From Bin87 sp965220055 (GTDB lineage Bacteria > Chloroflexota > Dehalococcoidia > Lucifugimonadales > UBA3495), in assembly GCA_965220055.1 (NCBI GenBank), contig CBDCPE010000004.1, positions 62,001-126,000 on the forward strand: a stretch of 64,000 nucleotides of DNA. The letters run 5' to 3'. The notes under the pieces were generated by a model. The model was not told the origin of the DNA and did not search any database. It worked only from the letters and a program-made list of their open reading frames with translations. Positions 8,392-16,882 of the stretch are shown in pieces (within the stretch, counting starts at the first letter, position 1; the number at the start of each line of letters is the position of its first letter). Made by a program: the position numbers and the translations under genes.

Positions 8392-9856
8392 CACGCACCC
8401 CCAAGTCTGTGGATGCCCTGACCCTATATCCCTCACCCTCCTTCCTCCAAGCTCGCCGTTGCCCCAGTTTCTTCAATAATCGAAAGACCCTGGATGACGG
8501 TGACCAAGAAACTGGCAAACTAGTACTGGATCAAACTTGTATAGGCAGATTAAGGACGAAACGGGCTATGGTTGCTACGCTGGTGGTGAAACAGCGGTGC
8601 GGGAGGTGTGGCATCCATGGTTGCAGAGAAATACGCGGTACGGTTGTCGGCGGAAGATCGGGACCAACTGGAGCGGTTGATCCGTTGTGGCCAGCGCTCC
8701 GCTCGGGTCATCAATCGGGCGCGCATCCTGCTCAAGACTGATGAGGGCTGGAGCGCCTTCCAGGTGGCGGCGGCCCTGGATGCGTCGCCGCGCACGGTGT
8801 TCCGCACCAAGCGTCGGTACGCCGAGGAGGGATTGGACGGCGTGCTGCACGACCACCCCCAAGCCAATCGGTATCGGAAGCTGGATGACAAGGCAGAAGC
8901 CCACCTGATTGCGTTGGCGTGCAGCGACGCTCCCGAGGGGCATGAGCACTGGACCTTGCAGTTGCTGGCGGACAAGGTGGTGGAGTTGGGATTGGTGGAG
9001 ACCCTGTCGTATGAGACGGTGCGGCTCAAGCTCAAAAAACACCCTCAAGCCGTGGCGGAAGGCGCAATGGTGCATCCCGAAAGTAGGCGGCGAGTTCGTG
9101 GCGGCGATGGAGGACGTACTGGACCTGTACGCCGAGCCCTACGACCCAGACCGTCCGGTGGTGTGCTTCGATGAGACATCCACACAACTGCTGTCGGACG
9201 TGCGCCCGCCGTTGCCCGCTCAGCCGGTACGGCTGCGGCGGCAGGACTATGAGTATCGCCGCGCCGGCACCCGCAATATCTTCCTGACCTGCGAACCCCT
9301 GGCTGGCTGGCGCCACGTGGCGATCACCGAGCGCCGCACCATGCCGGACTTCGCCCACCAGATGCAGTGGCTGGTGGACGTGGCCTACCCCGACGCGACC
9401 GTGGTCCGCGTGGTGCTGGAGAACCTGAACACCCACCGCATGGCGTCCCTTTACGAGACCTTCTCGGCGGCTGAGGCCCGGCGCATCGTGAAGCGGCTGG
9501 AGTTTCACCACACTCCCAAACACGCCAGTTGGCTCAACATGGCGGAGATTGAATTCAGCGCGTTGAGCCGCTCCTGCCTCAAGAGGAGAAATCCCGACGC
9601 CGACGCCTTGCACTGGGCGTTACGCGTTTCAAGCGGCGTAAGCCAGGGAATCTACAAGTCGATGGTACAAAGCGACCGGGAGTTCCTGCGTATCAAGGTC
9701 GGCGGCGGACCATGAAAAACCCTGCGACGCCAGCCACAGTTGGCGGCGCACCAGGGCGATGGTGTCCACGAAGGTCGGCGCCGGCTGGTCGTACCAGGCC
9801 GCAGTGCGCTGGGTCATGGAACGCCGTTTTTGCAACGCGTCGGCGGCCAGGGTGAT

Positions 9857-9898
9857 CCAGGAAAAGAGCCCCAGGAAAAGAGCCCCAGGAAAAGAGCC
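9857..9898. repeat. 14-bp unit, three exact tandem copies
   Basis: CCAGGAAAAGAGCC occurs three times head to tail. The extra 28 bp shift the transposase frame. Confidence 0.95.
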
Positions 9899-10157
9899 CC
9901 AGCAGGACGGGCGTGGTGCGGGCGATGGCCAGGTCGGACCACTGGCGCTGGGTCTCCACGCCCAGGTGGGTACGCACCTCCGGGAAAGTAACTTCCAGTT
10001 GCCCGCGCAGGACAAACCATTCCAGGATTTGCTTCGGGTCCACCGCGGGGTCGGTACCGAGCAAAGCCTGCGGAGTGCAGGCGCCCTGGGGATCGCGGAT
10101 CAACCCCCAGCAAATGAGGACGGGAGGTTTGCCGGAGCGGTACCAGACCGCCGTCTC

Positions 10158-10208
10158 GGAGGTGAGTTCCACTGTGGAGGTGAGTTCCACTGTGGAGGTG
10201 AGTTCCAC
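10158..10208. repeat. 18-bp unit, nearly three tandem copies
   Basis: GGAGGTGAGTTCCACTGT occurs twice in full and a third time for 15 bases. It adds a repeated VELTST phrase without a frame change. Confidence 0.95.
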
Positions 10209-10420
10209 GGTGCGGGTGGTGCCGTCATACCAGGCCACTGTGGCGCTGGCCCACCTCACGTTGGCCTGGTCAAGGAGGGCTTGGAGCGAGGGTCGCCGCG
10301 CGCCTTGCCGCGGGGGGCGAGCGTGCTGACCCGGTTGACGAGGCGGCGCGGGCGCATCGCGGGCCGCGTCCCGCCGCAATCTGGCGATGAGGGTTACCGG
10401 CGGGGCCAGGGACTAGCAGC

Positions 10421-10452
10421 AGTGGAGCAGGTCCAGAGTGGAGCAGGTCCAG
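10421..10452. repeat. 16-bp tandem duplication
   Basis: AGTGGAGCAGGTCCAG is present twice head to tail and shifts the transposase frame. Confidence 0.95.
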
Positions 10453-10575
10453 GACGGCGTAGCCGTGGTCGCCCACCAGCACCAGCGCCGCCTCGTCAAC
10501 CGGGGCTGCGGCAGCCAGCGGCGCAGTTGCATGATCATCTGCCGCGCCCAGTCGGTGCGCTTTTTGTGTCGGCGT

Positions 10576-10603
10576 CCCGGCTGGTGGTACCCGGCTGGTG
10601 ATA
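10576..10603. repeat. 14-bp tandem duplication, one mismatch
   Basis: CCCGGCTGGTGGTA is followed directly by CCCGGCTGGTGATA. On the minus strand this breaks the frame just after RYYHQPG in the transposase. Confidence 0.85.
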
Positions 10604-10785
10604 GTACCGCGCCGATGGCGCCAGCACCGTGAGCACCGGCAAGGCCCCAAGTAGCCCATCCGGGTCAAGGAAATGGCGTCCGGCCCAGGGTACCTGGCCC
10701 AGCCACAGCAGAGAACTCCCGCGCCGACCGCTGGCCTTGACCAGGTAGCTGCGGCTGGAACGCACCGCGTCCCGGTAGCTGCCCC

Positions 10786-10815
10786 GACCTTGGATCTGAG
10801 GACCTTGGATCTGAG
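10786..10815. repeat. 15-bp tandem duplication
   Basis: GACCTTGGATCTGAG is present twice head to tail, giving an in-frame repeat GPQIQGPQIQG next to the ERRRG motif of the transposase. Confidence 0.95.
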
Positions 10816-11346
10816 GACCGCGACGCCGTTCCAGGGTTTCGTCGATGCCGCAGATCAGCGGGCCGTCGCTGTGATCCAGGTGCTGGAGCAACAGGATGCG
10901 GGCCGCCTCACCAGGCGACCACACCGCCCGATTGAGCACCTCATGGTAGCGGGCGTAGTCCTGTTGGTCGCTGCGGCCCATGACGCGCCGCGCCGCAGCT
11001 ACGGTGCGCTGGCCCGGGGTCAGGATCGCGCCCACCAGCAGCACCTGGGCTTTCCGCCAGGTTGGGTTGGTAAACAGCGTCGCGAAGGGAAGGAGCAGCG
11101 ATACCATGGCATCGGGCAGGGTGAGCATGGCGGGGCCTTTGGTGAGATATGGGTCAAGCCAGCTTACCCGGTCTTTATATTTTTTTCTAAATTTTGCGCA
11201 AAGTCCAGTTGCAACGCCAGATCACCGCCTACGAAACCCAACGCAACTCAGCGGGCGTCACCATCAACTGGCGGTTCAGCACCCGCGACGCCAGAGCCAA
11301 ACTCCATCGTTTCTATCCCTGCCTTTCCAACGTTAACTGAGCACTA

Positions 11347-11928
11347 GGTCTGAAGGATCGCAGAAGAACGCCAGCCAGTAGTTGTCCTCGCTCCAGCCCA
11401 TGCGGCCCGCCGGCTGCGATTGGGACAATACGTCGTCGGCGCCCACGATACCCACGATCGTTTCGTATCCGTACGGGCTCATTGCGGTCGCAAGGAACTC
11501 TCGCAGCAACCTCTGCTGTTGATCAATCAGATCGCCGATTTGCACCCCGTTGCGGTCAGAACGAAGAACGCCTGCCGGTAGGTTCGACCAGGTCAGCCGC
11601 GTCGGCGCGTCAGTCGAAGGGATATGCGGCGGCCTCCCGTTGCTCCGGGCTGAGAGCGCCCAGGAACCTTGAAGCGGCGCCCCGCGTCACTGCCGCCGGC
11701 GTTATCCGTAGGAGGCGTGGCCGCCACTGTCAAGGTCGCTGCGGCCGGGTCGGAGGATTGGTGAGTCGGGGGACTCTGCATTGTGGCGTCGCCACCACAG
11801 GCGACCACACACACGGCCGCCATCACGACGACGGCGATCGTTCTCAGTATGCGTCTCTTCAAGAACCGCTCGCCGTTAGTTCGAGCGCTGGCGGGGCGAC
11901 TGTGGCGATGGGTATGCTCATCGGACAT
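11347..11928 (-). pseudogene. Broken DUF3500 lipoprotein, cut by IS630
   Basis: The N-terminus (from 11928) has a lipoprotein signal with the lipobox VVAC. Two single-base insertions, near 11665 and 11612, must be corrected to read FLGALSPEQREAAAYPFDD, TRLTWSNLPAGVLRSDRNG, GVQIGDLIDQQQRLL and EDNYWLAFFCDPSD, a good DUF3500 pattern. The gene ends at the TA where IS630 entered. Reading on past the IS left end gives a short QF-GH-H-like stretch before the ISAs1, so both elements may lie in the same ancestral gene; that part is inference. Confidence 0.7.
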
Positions 11929-11951
11929 TCAGAAATTATCGAGACCGCTAC

Positions 11952-12762
11952 TAGGTTCTGTTGACATTTCATTATAATGGCCGTATGTCAAACATCAGAT
12001 TATCACCAGAACAGTGGGCCAGGGTTCTCGATTTCTTGCGTGGCTGCACCGGCCTGTACGTTGGCCGGGAAGCGGATTGCCGGCGTTTTGTCGAGGCCGT
12101 CTCATGGATTAACCGCTCTGGGGCCCAATGGCGACTGCTGCCAGCCGAATACGGGAACTGGAACAGCGTCTACAAACGATTCGCCCGTTGGACTGACCAA
12201 GGGGTCTGGGAACAGATGCATCAACATTGCTCCGACGACCCGGATCTGGAATACCTGATCATCGACAGCACGGTGGTCCGGGCGCACCCTTGCGCGGCAG
12301 GAGCTCCCCCAAAAACGGTGGCCAGGCTGCCCAGGCCCTGGGCCGGAGCCGCGGCTGGTTCAGCACCAAGATTCACGTGAGCGTGGACGGCTTGGGCAAC
12401 CCCTTGCGATTCATCCTGACCGGAGGGCAACAGCACGACATCACCCAGGCGGAGGAGTTAATCGCCGGTTATGCTGGCGAGCACGTACTGGCCGACAAAG
12501 GGTACGATGCCCAGGAGTTTCGCCGACACATTCTGGAACTGGGTATGCTGCCGGTCATTCCGCCCCGCTCGAACCGCAAGGAACCCGCCGACTATGACCG
12601 GCATCTGTACCGGGAGCGCCATCTGGTCGAATGCTTCATCAACAAGATCAAGCACTATCGCCGGATCTTCTCCCGGTTTGAGAAGCTGGACACCAGATAC
12701 CTGGGCTTCCTGCTTTTCACCGCCGCTCTCATCTGGTTACGGTGAAATGTCAACAGAACCTA
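11952..12762. mobile_element. IS5-family (IS427 group) element with 18-bp perfect IRs
   Basis: GGTTCTGTTGACATTTCA at 11954-11971 is repeated in exact inverse at 12743-12760. The element (807 bp) is flanked by TA on both sides, the IS427-group target. It sits between the broken DUF3500 gene and livF, 42 bp past the livF stop, and may have removed or replaced the end of the liv operon. Confidence 0.9.
11985..12745 (+). CDS. IS427-type transposase, two frames joined by -1 frameshift
   Basis: OrfA (from 11985, MSNIRLSPEQW) carries the INRSGAQWRLLP and DSTVVRAHPCAAG motifs. OrfB continues in the -1 frame from about 12310 with KNGGQAAQALGRSRGW, FSTKIHVSVDG, ADKGYDAQEFRR and ERHLVECFINKIKHYRRIFSRFEKL. 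The switch point is CCCCCAAAAAC, a slippery tract as expected for the programmed frameshift of the IS427 group. Both halves look intact, so this copy may still be active. The stop overlaps the right inverted repeat. Confidence 0.85.
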
Positions 12763-12802
12763 GCGGTCATTACACGGTTCGTTGGGATGGGATGCGGGCC
12801 GT

Positions 12803-13573
12803 TTATGCGCTCCCCAAAAATACTTGGGTGAGTATATCGGTTTCCCGTATCGACTGCGGCGTCCCGTTGTGCACTACCGTACCTTTGTCCAGTACGTACG
12901 TCCGGTCGACTATGTCCAGCACGCCCTTGATGTTGTGCTCCACCACCATGATGGTCGTATTCAGCCGCTCGCTGATCTCGGCAACCTTCTCAAAGACTTC
13001 TTTGACTATTATCGGCGCCAGGCCAAGGGTGGGCTCATCCAGCAGCAGCAGCTCGGGCGCGGCCATCAACCCGCGGCCCAGGGCCAGCATCTGCTGTTGC
13101 CCACCGGACATCGCGCTCGCCATGTCCTTGCGCTTTTCATACAGCACGGGGAACAGTTCCATCACCGAATCCAGCCGGTTCGCCTTCTCCGCTCGATCGG
13201 AGAGATAGATGCAGCCCATTTCAAGGTTCTCGGCGATGGTCAAGTGCGTGAATACGCGCCGTCCTTGCGGCACGAATGCGATGCCTTCCTTCACGATCTC
13301 GTGGGTCGCCGCTGCCAGCCGGCGTTCCCGCCAGTACACGCTACCGTGCGTCACCGGGGCCAGTCCCATGATGGCCTTCAGCACCGTGGACTTGCCAGCC
13401 CCGTTTGGCCCCATCACCGCCACTACCTCTCCCTTTTGGACGCCCATGGATATGTCGTCCAGCGCCCTTACGGCGCCGTATTCCACGGAGATATCTACCA
13501 ACTCCAGCAGCGGCGCGTCTGCAGTGTTTGTCGTGTTCTTGTCCATCTCCCACACCGAAGCTGGCGTCGTCAC
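12803..13573 (-). CDS. livF: Branched-chain-type ABC transporter ATP-binding protein LivF
   Basis: 256 residues. Walker A GPNGAGKST is at 55-63, with the LivF-type signature SGGQQQMLALGRGLM and Walker B LLLLDEPTLG. It powers an importer with LivG, LivM and LivH. The GTG start overlaps the livG stop by 4 bp, showing translational coupling; a Met at residue 10 is a less likely start. It is the last gene of the operon, 42 bp from an IS5-family element. Confidence 0.93.
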   Translation of the reverse strand: MTTPASVWEMDKNTTNTADAPLLELVDISVEYGAVRALDDISMGVQKGEVVAVMGPNGAGKSTVLKAIMGLAPVTHGSVYWRERRLAAATHEIVKEGIAFVPQGRRVFTHLTIAENLEMGCIYLSDRAEKANRLDSVMELFPVLYEKRKDMASAMSGGQQQMLALGRGLMAAPELLLLDEPTLGLAPIIVKEVFEKVAEISERLNTTIMVVEHNIKGVLDIVDRTYVLDKGTVVHNGTPQSIRETDILTQVFLGSA

Positions 13574-14319
13574 GCGCCCAAATACGCCTCGATAACCTCT
13601 TCGCTTTCCAGGACTGGTTCAACATCGCCGGCGGCCAGCAGCGTCCCGCTGTCCAGCACAATGATCCGGTCCGACAGCTCCCGTACGATGTCCATGTTGT
13701 GGGACACGAACACTATCGTGTGGCCGTCTGCCCGCATCTGCTTCATAATGTCTTCGACCCGCTCCAGCATCTGCGGGAACAGGCCGGCGAAAGGCTCGTC
13801 GAACAGGTACGTCTGGACGTTCATCGCCATGGCGCGCCCGATTTCCAGCAGCTTGCGCTGGCCGTAGGACAGTTCCATGGCCAGCGAGTCCCGCTTCTCC
13901 CACATCCCCACGGACTCCAGGATGTGCTGTGCCTTCTGCCGCGTGGCAGGCTTCACCCGCTCCACCAGCGACGGGAACAGGCGTCGCTCCGTTAGCACCA
14001 CCATGATGTTGTCCCAAACCGTGATCTGGTCGAACAGGCGCACTTCCTGGAAGGTGCGGGTCAGCCCGTGCGCTGGCGTTTCGTGCGCGCGTACCACTCG
14101 CAGACCCGCTCCGTCGATTATCACCATCCCGCCGTCCAGCGGCAGTACCCCGCTCAGCAGGTTTACCAGAGTCGACTTTCCGGAGCCGTTGGGCCCTACG
14201 ATACTGGTGGTCCCGTGCCTCGGGATCGACAGGCTCAGCTCGTCAACTGCCCGCACTGCGCCGAAGTGTTTCGAGATCTTGTCCGTTTGCAATGCCAGCG
14301 ATCCGTCGCTCGTCGTCAT
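13570..14319 (-). CDS. livG: Branched-chain-type ABC transporter ATP-binding protein LivG
   Basis: 249 residues. Walker A GPNGSGKST at 42-50, signature LSYGQRKLLEIGRAMA and Walker B TYLFDEPFAG. LivG-type HETPAHGLTRTFQEVRLF segment present. The start at 14319 (MTTSDGS) overlaps the livM end by 4 bp; the open frame extends further but only into livM. It pairs with LivF to drive import. Confidence 0.93.
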   Translation of the reverse strand: MTTSDGSLALQTDKISKHFGAVRAVDELSLSIPRHGTTSIVGPNGSGKSTLVNLLSGVLPLDGGMVIIDGAGLRVVRAHETPAHGLTRTFQEVRLFDQITVWDNIMVVLTERRLFPSLVERVKPATRQKAQHILESVGMWEKRDSLAMELSYGQRKLLEIGRAMAMNVQTYLFDEPFAGLFPQMLERVEDIMKQMRADGHTIVFVSHNMDIVRELSDRIIVLDSGTLLAAGDVEPVLESEEVIEAYLGA

Positions 14320-15371
14320 AGCCTGTACCTCCCTACCAGTCCCTGCGGCCGGAACAGCATCAACAACACCAGCAGGATCCCCAGGATCACCTGTCGCGCC
14401 TGCCCGATGTATTCCGTGGGCAGGAACGGTATGAACCGCATCCCTTCTTCCAGCAACACGAAGGTCATCGCGCCCAGCAGCGAACCCCAAATCGTCGCCA
14501 GCCCACCCAGTATGACAATGGATACCAGCAGGACCGACTCCAACAGGATGAAAGAGTTGGGGTCTATGAACGTGGTCCAGCTGGCAAACAATCCTCCCGC
14601 AAGGCCCGTCATCATCGCCGAAATGACCCAGACCGCCAGCTTGTAGTGCGTGGCCTGGTATCCGAACACCTCAATGGCCTGCTCGTCCTCTCGGATTGCC
14701 GTGAGCACTCGCCCGAAGGATGAAGTGGTGATGAACCATGACACCAGCATCACCAGGCCTAGGAACGCCAACGCCAGCAGCAGGAATTCGACCTCACCAT
14801 CGAACACCCAATCGCCGATCTGGGGACGGGCAATCTCATGTATTCCAAATGCCCCTCGGGTGACGCTCCTCAGGTTGAGAAACACGTTGAACGCGATTAT
14901 GGCGAACCCGAAGGAGACCAGCACGAAGATGTCGTCGCGAAACCGGTTGAACACCACGCCCACCAGCACGGCGGCCAACCCCGCCAGCCCTATACACACC
15001 GGCAGCGCCGCGAAGAACGGCCAGCCGAATGTCGGTATTGCCGCCGTCCGCAGCTGCTCATATGCTGGGTCCGACGTCAGGATCGCCATGGTGTACGCAC
15101 CGAGGCCAAAGAAGCCAATGTGTCCTACCGACAGCAGTCCGGTGAATCCCACTACCAGGTTCAGGCTGACGGCAAGGATCGCCCAGATCGCAAACACGGT
15201 ACAGATGATCACCGCGAACCCGACGCCCTGCCACAGCATGAAAGCCACCGCCCAGCCGATAACGAACAGGTTGGCCCACAACTCTATGTTCCCCCGGGCG
15301 TGGCGGACCAGCTCTCGCGGATTTCGCGCTGCCTGGGCAAATTCCCTCACACCCTGCATATCCATCGGCAC
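14316..15371 (-). CDS. livM: Branched-chain-type ABC transporter permease LivM
   Basis: 351 residues with about eight to ten membrane helices and the family phrases NLVVGFTGLLSVGHIGFFGLGAYT and FGRVLTAIREDEQAIEVFGY. It forms the channel with LivH. Several Met codons near the start (15371, 15365, 15359) make the exact start uncertain. It begins 4 nt after the livH stop. Confidence 0.92.
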   Translation of the reverse strand: MPMDMQGVREFAQAARNPRELVRHARGNIELWANLFVIGWAVAFMLWQGVGFAVIICTVFAIWAILAVSLNLVVGFTGLLSVGHIGFFGLGAYTMAILTSDPAYEQLRTAAIPTFGWPFFAALPVCIGLAGLAAVLVGVVFNRFRDDIFVLVSFGFAIIAFNVFLNLRSVTRGAFGIHEIARPQIGDWVFDGEVEFLLLALAFLGLVMLVSWFITTSSFGRVLTAIREDEQAIEVFGYQATHYKLAVWVISAMMTGLAGGLFASWTTFIDPNSFILLESVLLVSIVILGGLATIWGSLLGAMTFVLLEEGMRFIPFLPTEYIGQARQVILGILLVLLMLFRPQGLVGRYRL

Positions 15372-15375
15372 CGCG

Positions 15376-16758
15376 TCACCTCCTCGGCAGCAGGCCCTGC
15401 GGCCAGAAGGACAGGAACAGGATGAGCAGGACGAACGATATGGCGTCCTTCCATTCCCCTGCCAGGTCCCAGATGCCGAACTGCTCCACTAACCCCAGCG
15501 CAAATCCGCCCACGATGGCCCCGTAGATATTGCCGATGCCGCCGACCACTGATGCAATCCAGCCTTTCAGCAGTAGCAGGAGGCCCATGCGCGGTTGCAC
15601 CGCCGTGTCGTGGCCGGTCAGGATTCCTGCCATCGCGGCGTACACAGCTCCGATGAAAAACACAGCGGCGATGATGACGGTCGTGTTTATCCCGACTACC
15701 TTGGAGACCTCTTCGTCGTCGCCGATGGCTCGTACCGCGCGCCCGAAGGAGGTCATCTTCAGCAGGAACCACATGCCGGCGAAACCGGCGAGGGCGACTC
15801 CAACCGCAAATACGTTGAACCCCTTGATGCGCGCGCCGGCGATGTTCCATGGGGTACTGCCGAAGGCGTCGGGCAGCGGCCGCGGAGCGCTCTGGAACAC
15901 TATGACGATCAGCGCGGTGATCGCTAGCAGGATGCCCAGGGACGCGACCAGCATGATCAGCGGGGACCGTGCCCGTTCGCGCATGTACACGTACAGGCCC
16001 CGGTACAGCGCCAGTCCCACGCAGCCGGCCAACAGGCATGAAACCGCCCAGCTCAGGTACAGGCCGGCTCCCGGAGCGTCTGTCAGCAGGTAGCCGCACC
16101 AGGCGCCCAAAGCGGCCGCCGGCACGGCAGTGACCAGCGCCACCCGCGTCGGACTGACCTTCGCCGCCACCATGTGGGTGGCTCGTTGAGCGACCGAGAT
16201 TGCAACGACCGCCGTCGCCAGTCCTACCGCTGGACTCAGGGTCAGATGCAGGTGTTCCGGATATGACAGCACCGCCACGGTGTAAATGCCCATCGCCACG
16301 GCAACGACCGCAAGGATGGCGCGGAAGGCCGTCGGGCTGACCCGCCCTCGTAGACGAGGCTCCAGTACGGTGTAAAGCGTCCAGGCGGCCACACCCGCTA
16401 CCACCGCTCCGAAGATAACGTTGACGGGGACGCTGTTGATGTCGAGCCGACTTCCCAGCCCCGGATCGGTGCGCAGGTAGAACACCCCGTAAGCTCCCAG
16501 CGCGGCGGAGACTCCATAATAAAGGTCGAAGAACCATACCGTGCTGTAGACCAGGGTGAAGCCTATCGCCAGCAGGGCGTACACCGCGCCCACGGCGAGT
16601 CCGTTGAATGCAAATTGCAGTGCCTGCGTCGGCGCTTGCCCGATTTTCCAAGCGATGTAACCCAGGGCGAGCGCCGTCAAAAGGGCGGCAAACAGCCGCG
16701 TACTAGGCACGTTTATCAATCGGGTCAGCCCGCGGGCGCTTTCACGGTCGCTAGCCAA
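15376..16758 (-). CDS. livH: Branched-chain-type ABC transporter permease LivH, enlarged
   Basis: 460 residues, against about 290-310 in most LivH. Residues 41-95 match the start of LivH (FNGLAVGAVYALLAIGFTLVY) and residues 260-460 match the rest (RARSPLIMLVASLG, FGRAVRAIGDDEEVSKVVGI, GGIGNIYGAIVGG). Between them, about 100-235, is an insert with three or four extra hydrophobic helices that I do not recognise. It may be a family variant that serves the double binding protein encoded upstream. It lies 124 bp after the binding-protein gene, with a hairpin between. Confidence 0.88.
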   Translation of the reverse strand: MASDRESARGLTRLINVPSTRLFAALLTALALGYIAWKIGQAPTQALQFAFNGLAVGAVYALLAIGFTLVYSTVWFFDLYYGVSAALGAYGVFYLRTDPGLGSRLDINSVPVNVIFGAVVAGVAAWTLYTVLEPRLRGRVSPTAFRAILAVVAVAMGIYTVAVLSYPEHLHLTLSPAVGLATAVVAISVAQRATHMVAAKVSPTRVALVTAVPAAALGAWCGYLLTDAPGAGLYLSWAVSCLLAGCVGLALYRGLYVYMRERARSPLIMLVASLGILLAITALIVIVFQSAPRPLPDAFGSTPWNIAGARIKGFNVFAVGVALAGFAGMWFLLKMTSFGRAVRAIGDDEEVSKVVGINTTVIIAAVFFIGAVYAAMAGILTGHDTAVQPRMGLLLLLKGWIASVVGGIGNIYGAIVGGFALGLVEQFGIWDLAGEWKDAISFVLLILFLSFWPQGLLPRR

Positions 16759-16822
16759 CGAAATCCTCGCCAGTCGGATAAATCGTCAATCGTTAGTTAT
16801 GGTGAGGCCAATCATAGCATAA

Positions 16823-16852
16823 AGGGCCGGCCGAGTTGCCACGGCCGGCCCT
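16823..16852 (-). terminator. GC-rich hairpin between binding-protein gene and livH
   Basis: AGGGCCGGCCG (16823-16833) pairs perfectly with CGGCCGGCCCT (16842-16852) over an 8-nt loop. There is only a short weak T-run after it on the minus strand, so it is better read as an attenuator or mRNA-stabilising hairpin that favours the binding protein over the permeases than as a full terminator. Confidence 0.6.
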
Positions 16853-16882
16853 CTTCGGTTAACGCTGTGAGCTGGCCGGTGG

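Larger units (their letters stand above)
7235..8501. mobile_element. ISAs1-family element with 19-bp perfect IRs and 9-bp TSD
   Basis: The element runs 7244-8492. CAGGGTCTTTCGATTATTG at 7244-7262 is repeated exactly in inverse at 8474-8492. It is flanked by the direct repeat GATGACGGT at 7235-7243 and 8493-8501, a size usual for ISAs1. The ends are intact, so the insertion is fairly young, yet its transposase is broken. Confidence 0.92.
9629..11128 (-). pseudogene. Broken IS4/IS701-like transposase
   Basis: The start at 11128 opens a frame with LLPFATLF, VLLVGAILTPGQRTV, GIDETLERRRG and DAVRSSRSYLVKASG. The frame is then lost three times at short tandem duplications: 14 bp near 10576-10603, 16 bp at 10421-10452, and three copies of 14 bp at 9857-9898. 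Two other duplications are in frame (15 bp at 10786-10815 and 18 bp at 10158-10208). The C-terminus RTAAWYDQPAPTFVDTIALVRRQLW is still recognisable. It cannot make a working enzyme. Confidence 0.85.
9608..11213. mobile_element. IS4/IS701-like element nested in IS630
   Basis: The element spans 9613-11208 (1,596 bp). TTGCA is duplicated at 9608-9612 and 11209-11213; deleting the element and one copy rejoins IS630 in frame as DAL-QRQIT. The ends read inward CTGGGCGTTACGC and CTGGACTTTGCGC, 10 of 13 matching. The encoded transposase is of the DDE type with an ERRRG motif, similar to IS701-like proteins; the family label is tentative. Confidence 0.82.
8617..11340 (+). pseudogene. IS630-family transposase, frame-broken and interrupted
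   Basis: The first reading frame (from 8617, GGGAGG ribosome site) carries the helix-turn-helix half. After a run of six A near 9038 the second frame takes over with KPWRKAQWCIP and the DDE half (CFDETSTQLL, LENLNTHRMAS, WLNMAEIEFS). It continues to about 9607, is cut by the IS4/IS701-like element, and resumes at about 11209 as QRQITAYETQRNSAG...TINWRFSTRDARAKLHRFYP, stopping at 11340. Copy 2 of IS630 in this window shows the same C-terminus uninterrupted, which confirms the join. Confidence 0.85.
8521..11346. mobile_element. IS630-family element, copy 1, interrupted by an IS4/IS701-like element
   Basis: The element spans 8523-11344 between TA dinucleotides (8521-8522, 11345-11346), the IS630 target. 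The ends read inward GTACTGGATCAAAC... and GTGCTCAGTTAACG..., matching at about 17 of 26 positions. It is split at 9613-11208 by another element. Its right end lies in the coding region of a DUF3500 lipoprotein gene. Confidence 0.82.

Noticed and set aside
12782..13867. 361-residue plus-strand frame over livF and livG
   Set aside because: Antisense to two ABC ATPases with intact motifs; no evidence of its own.
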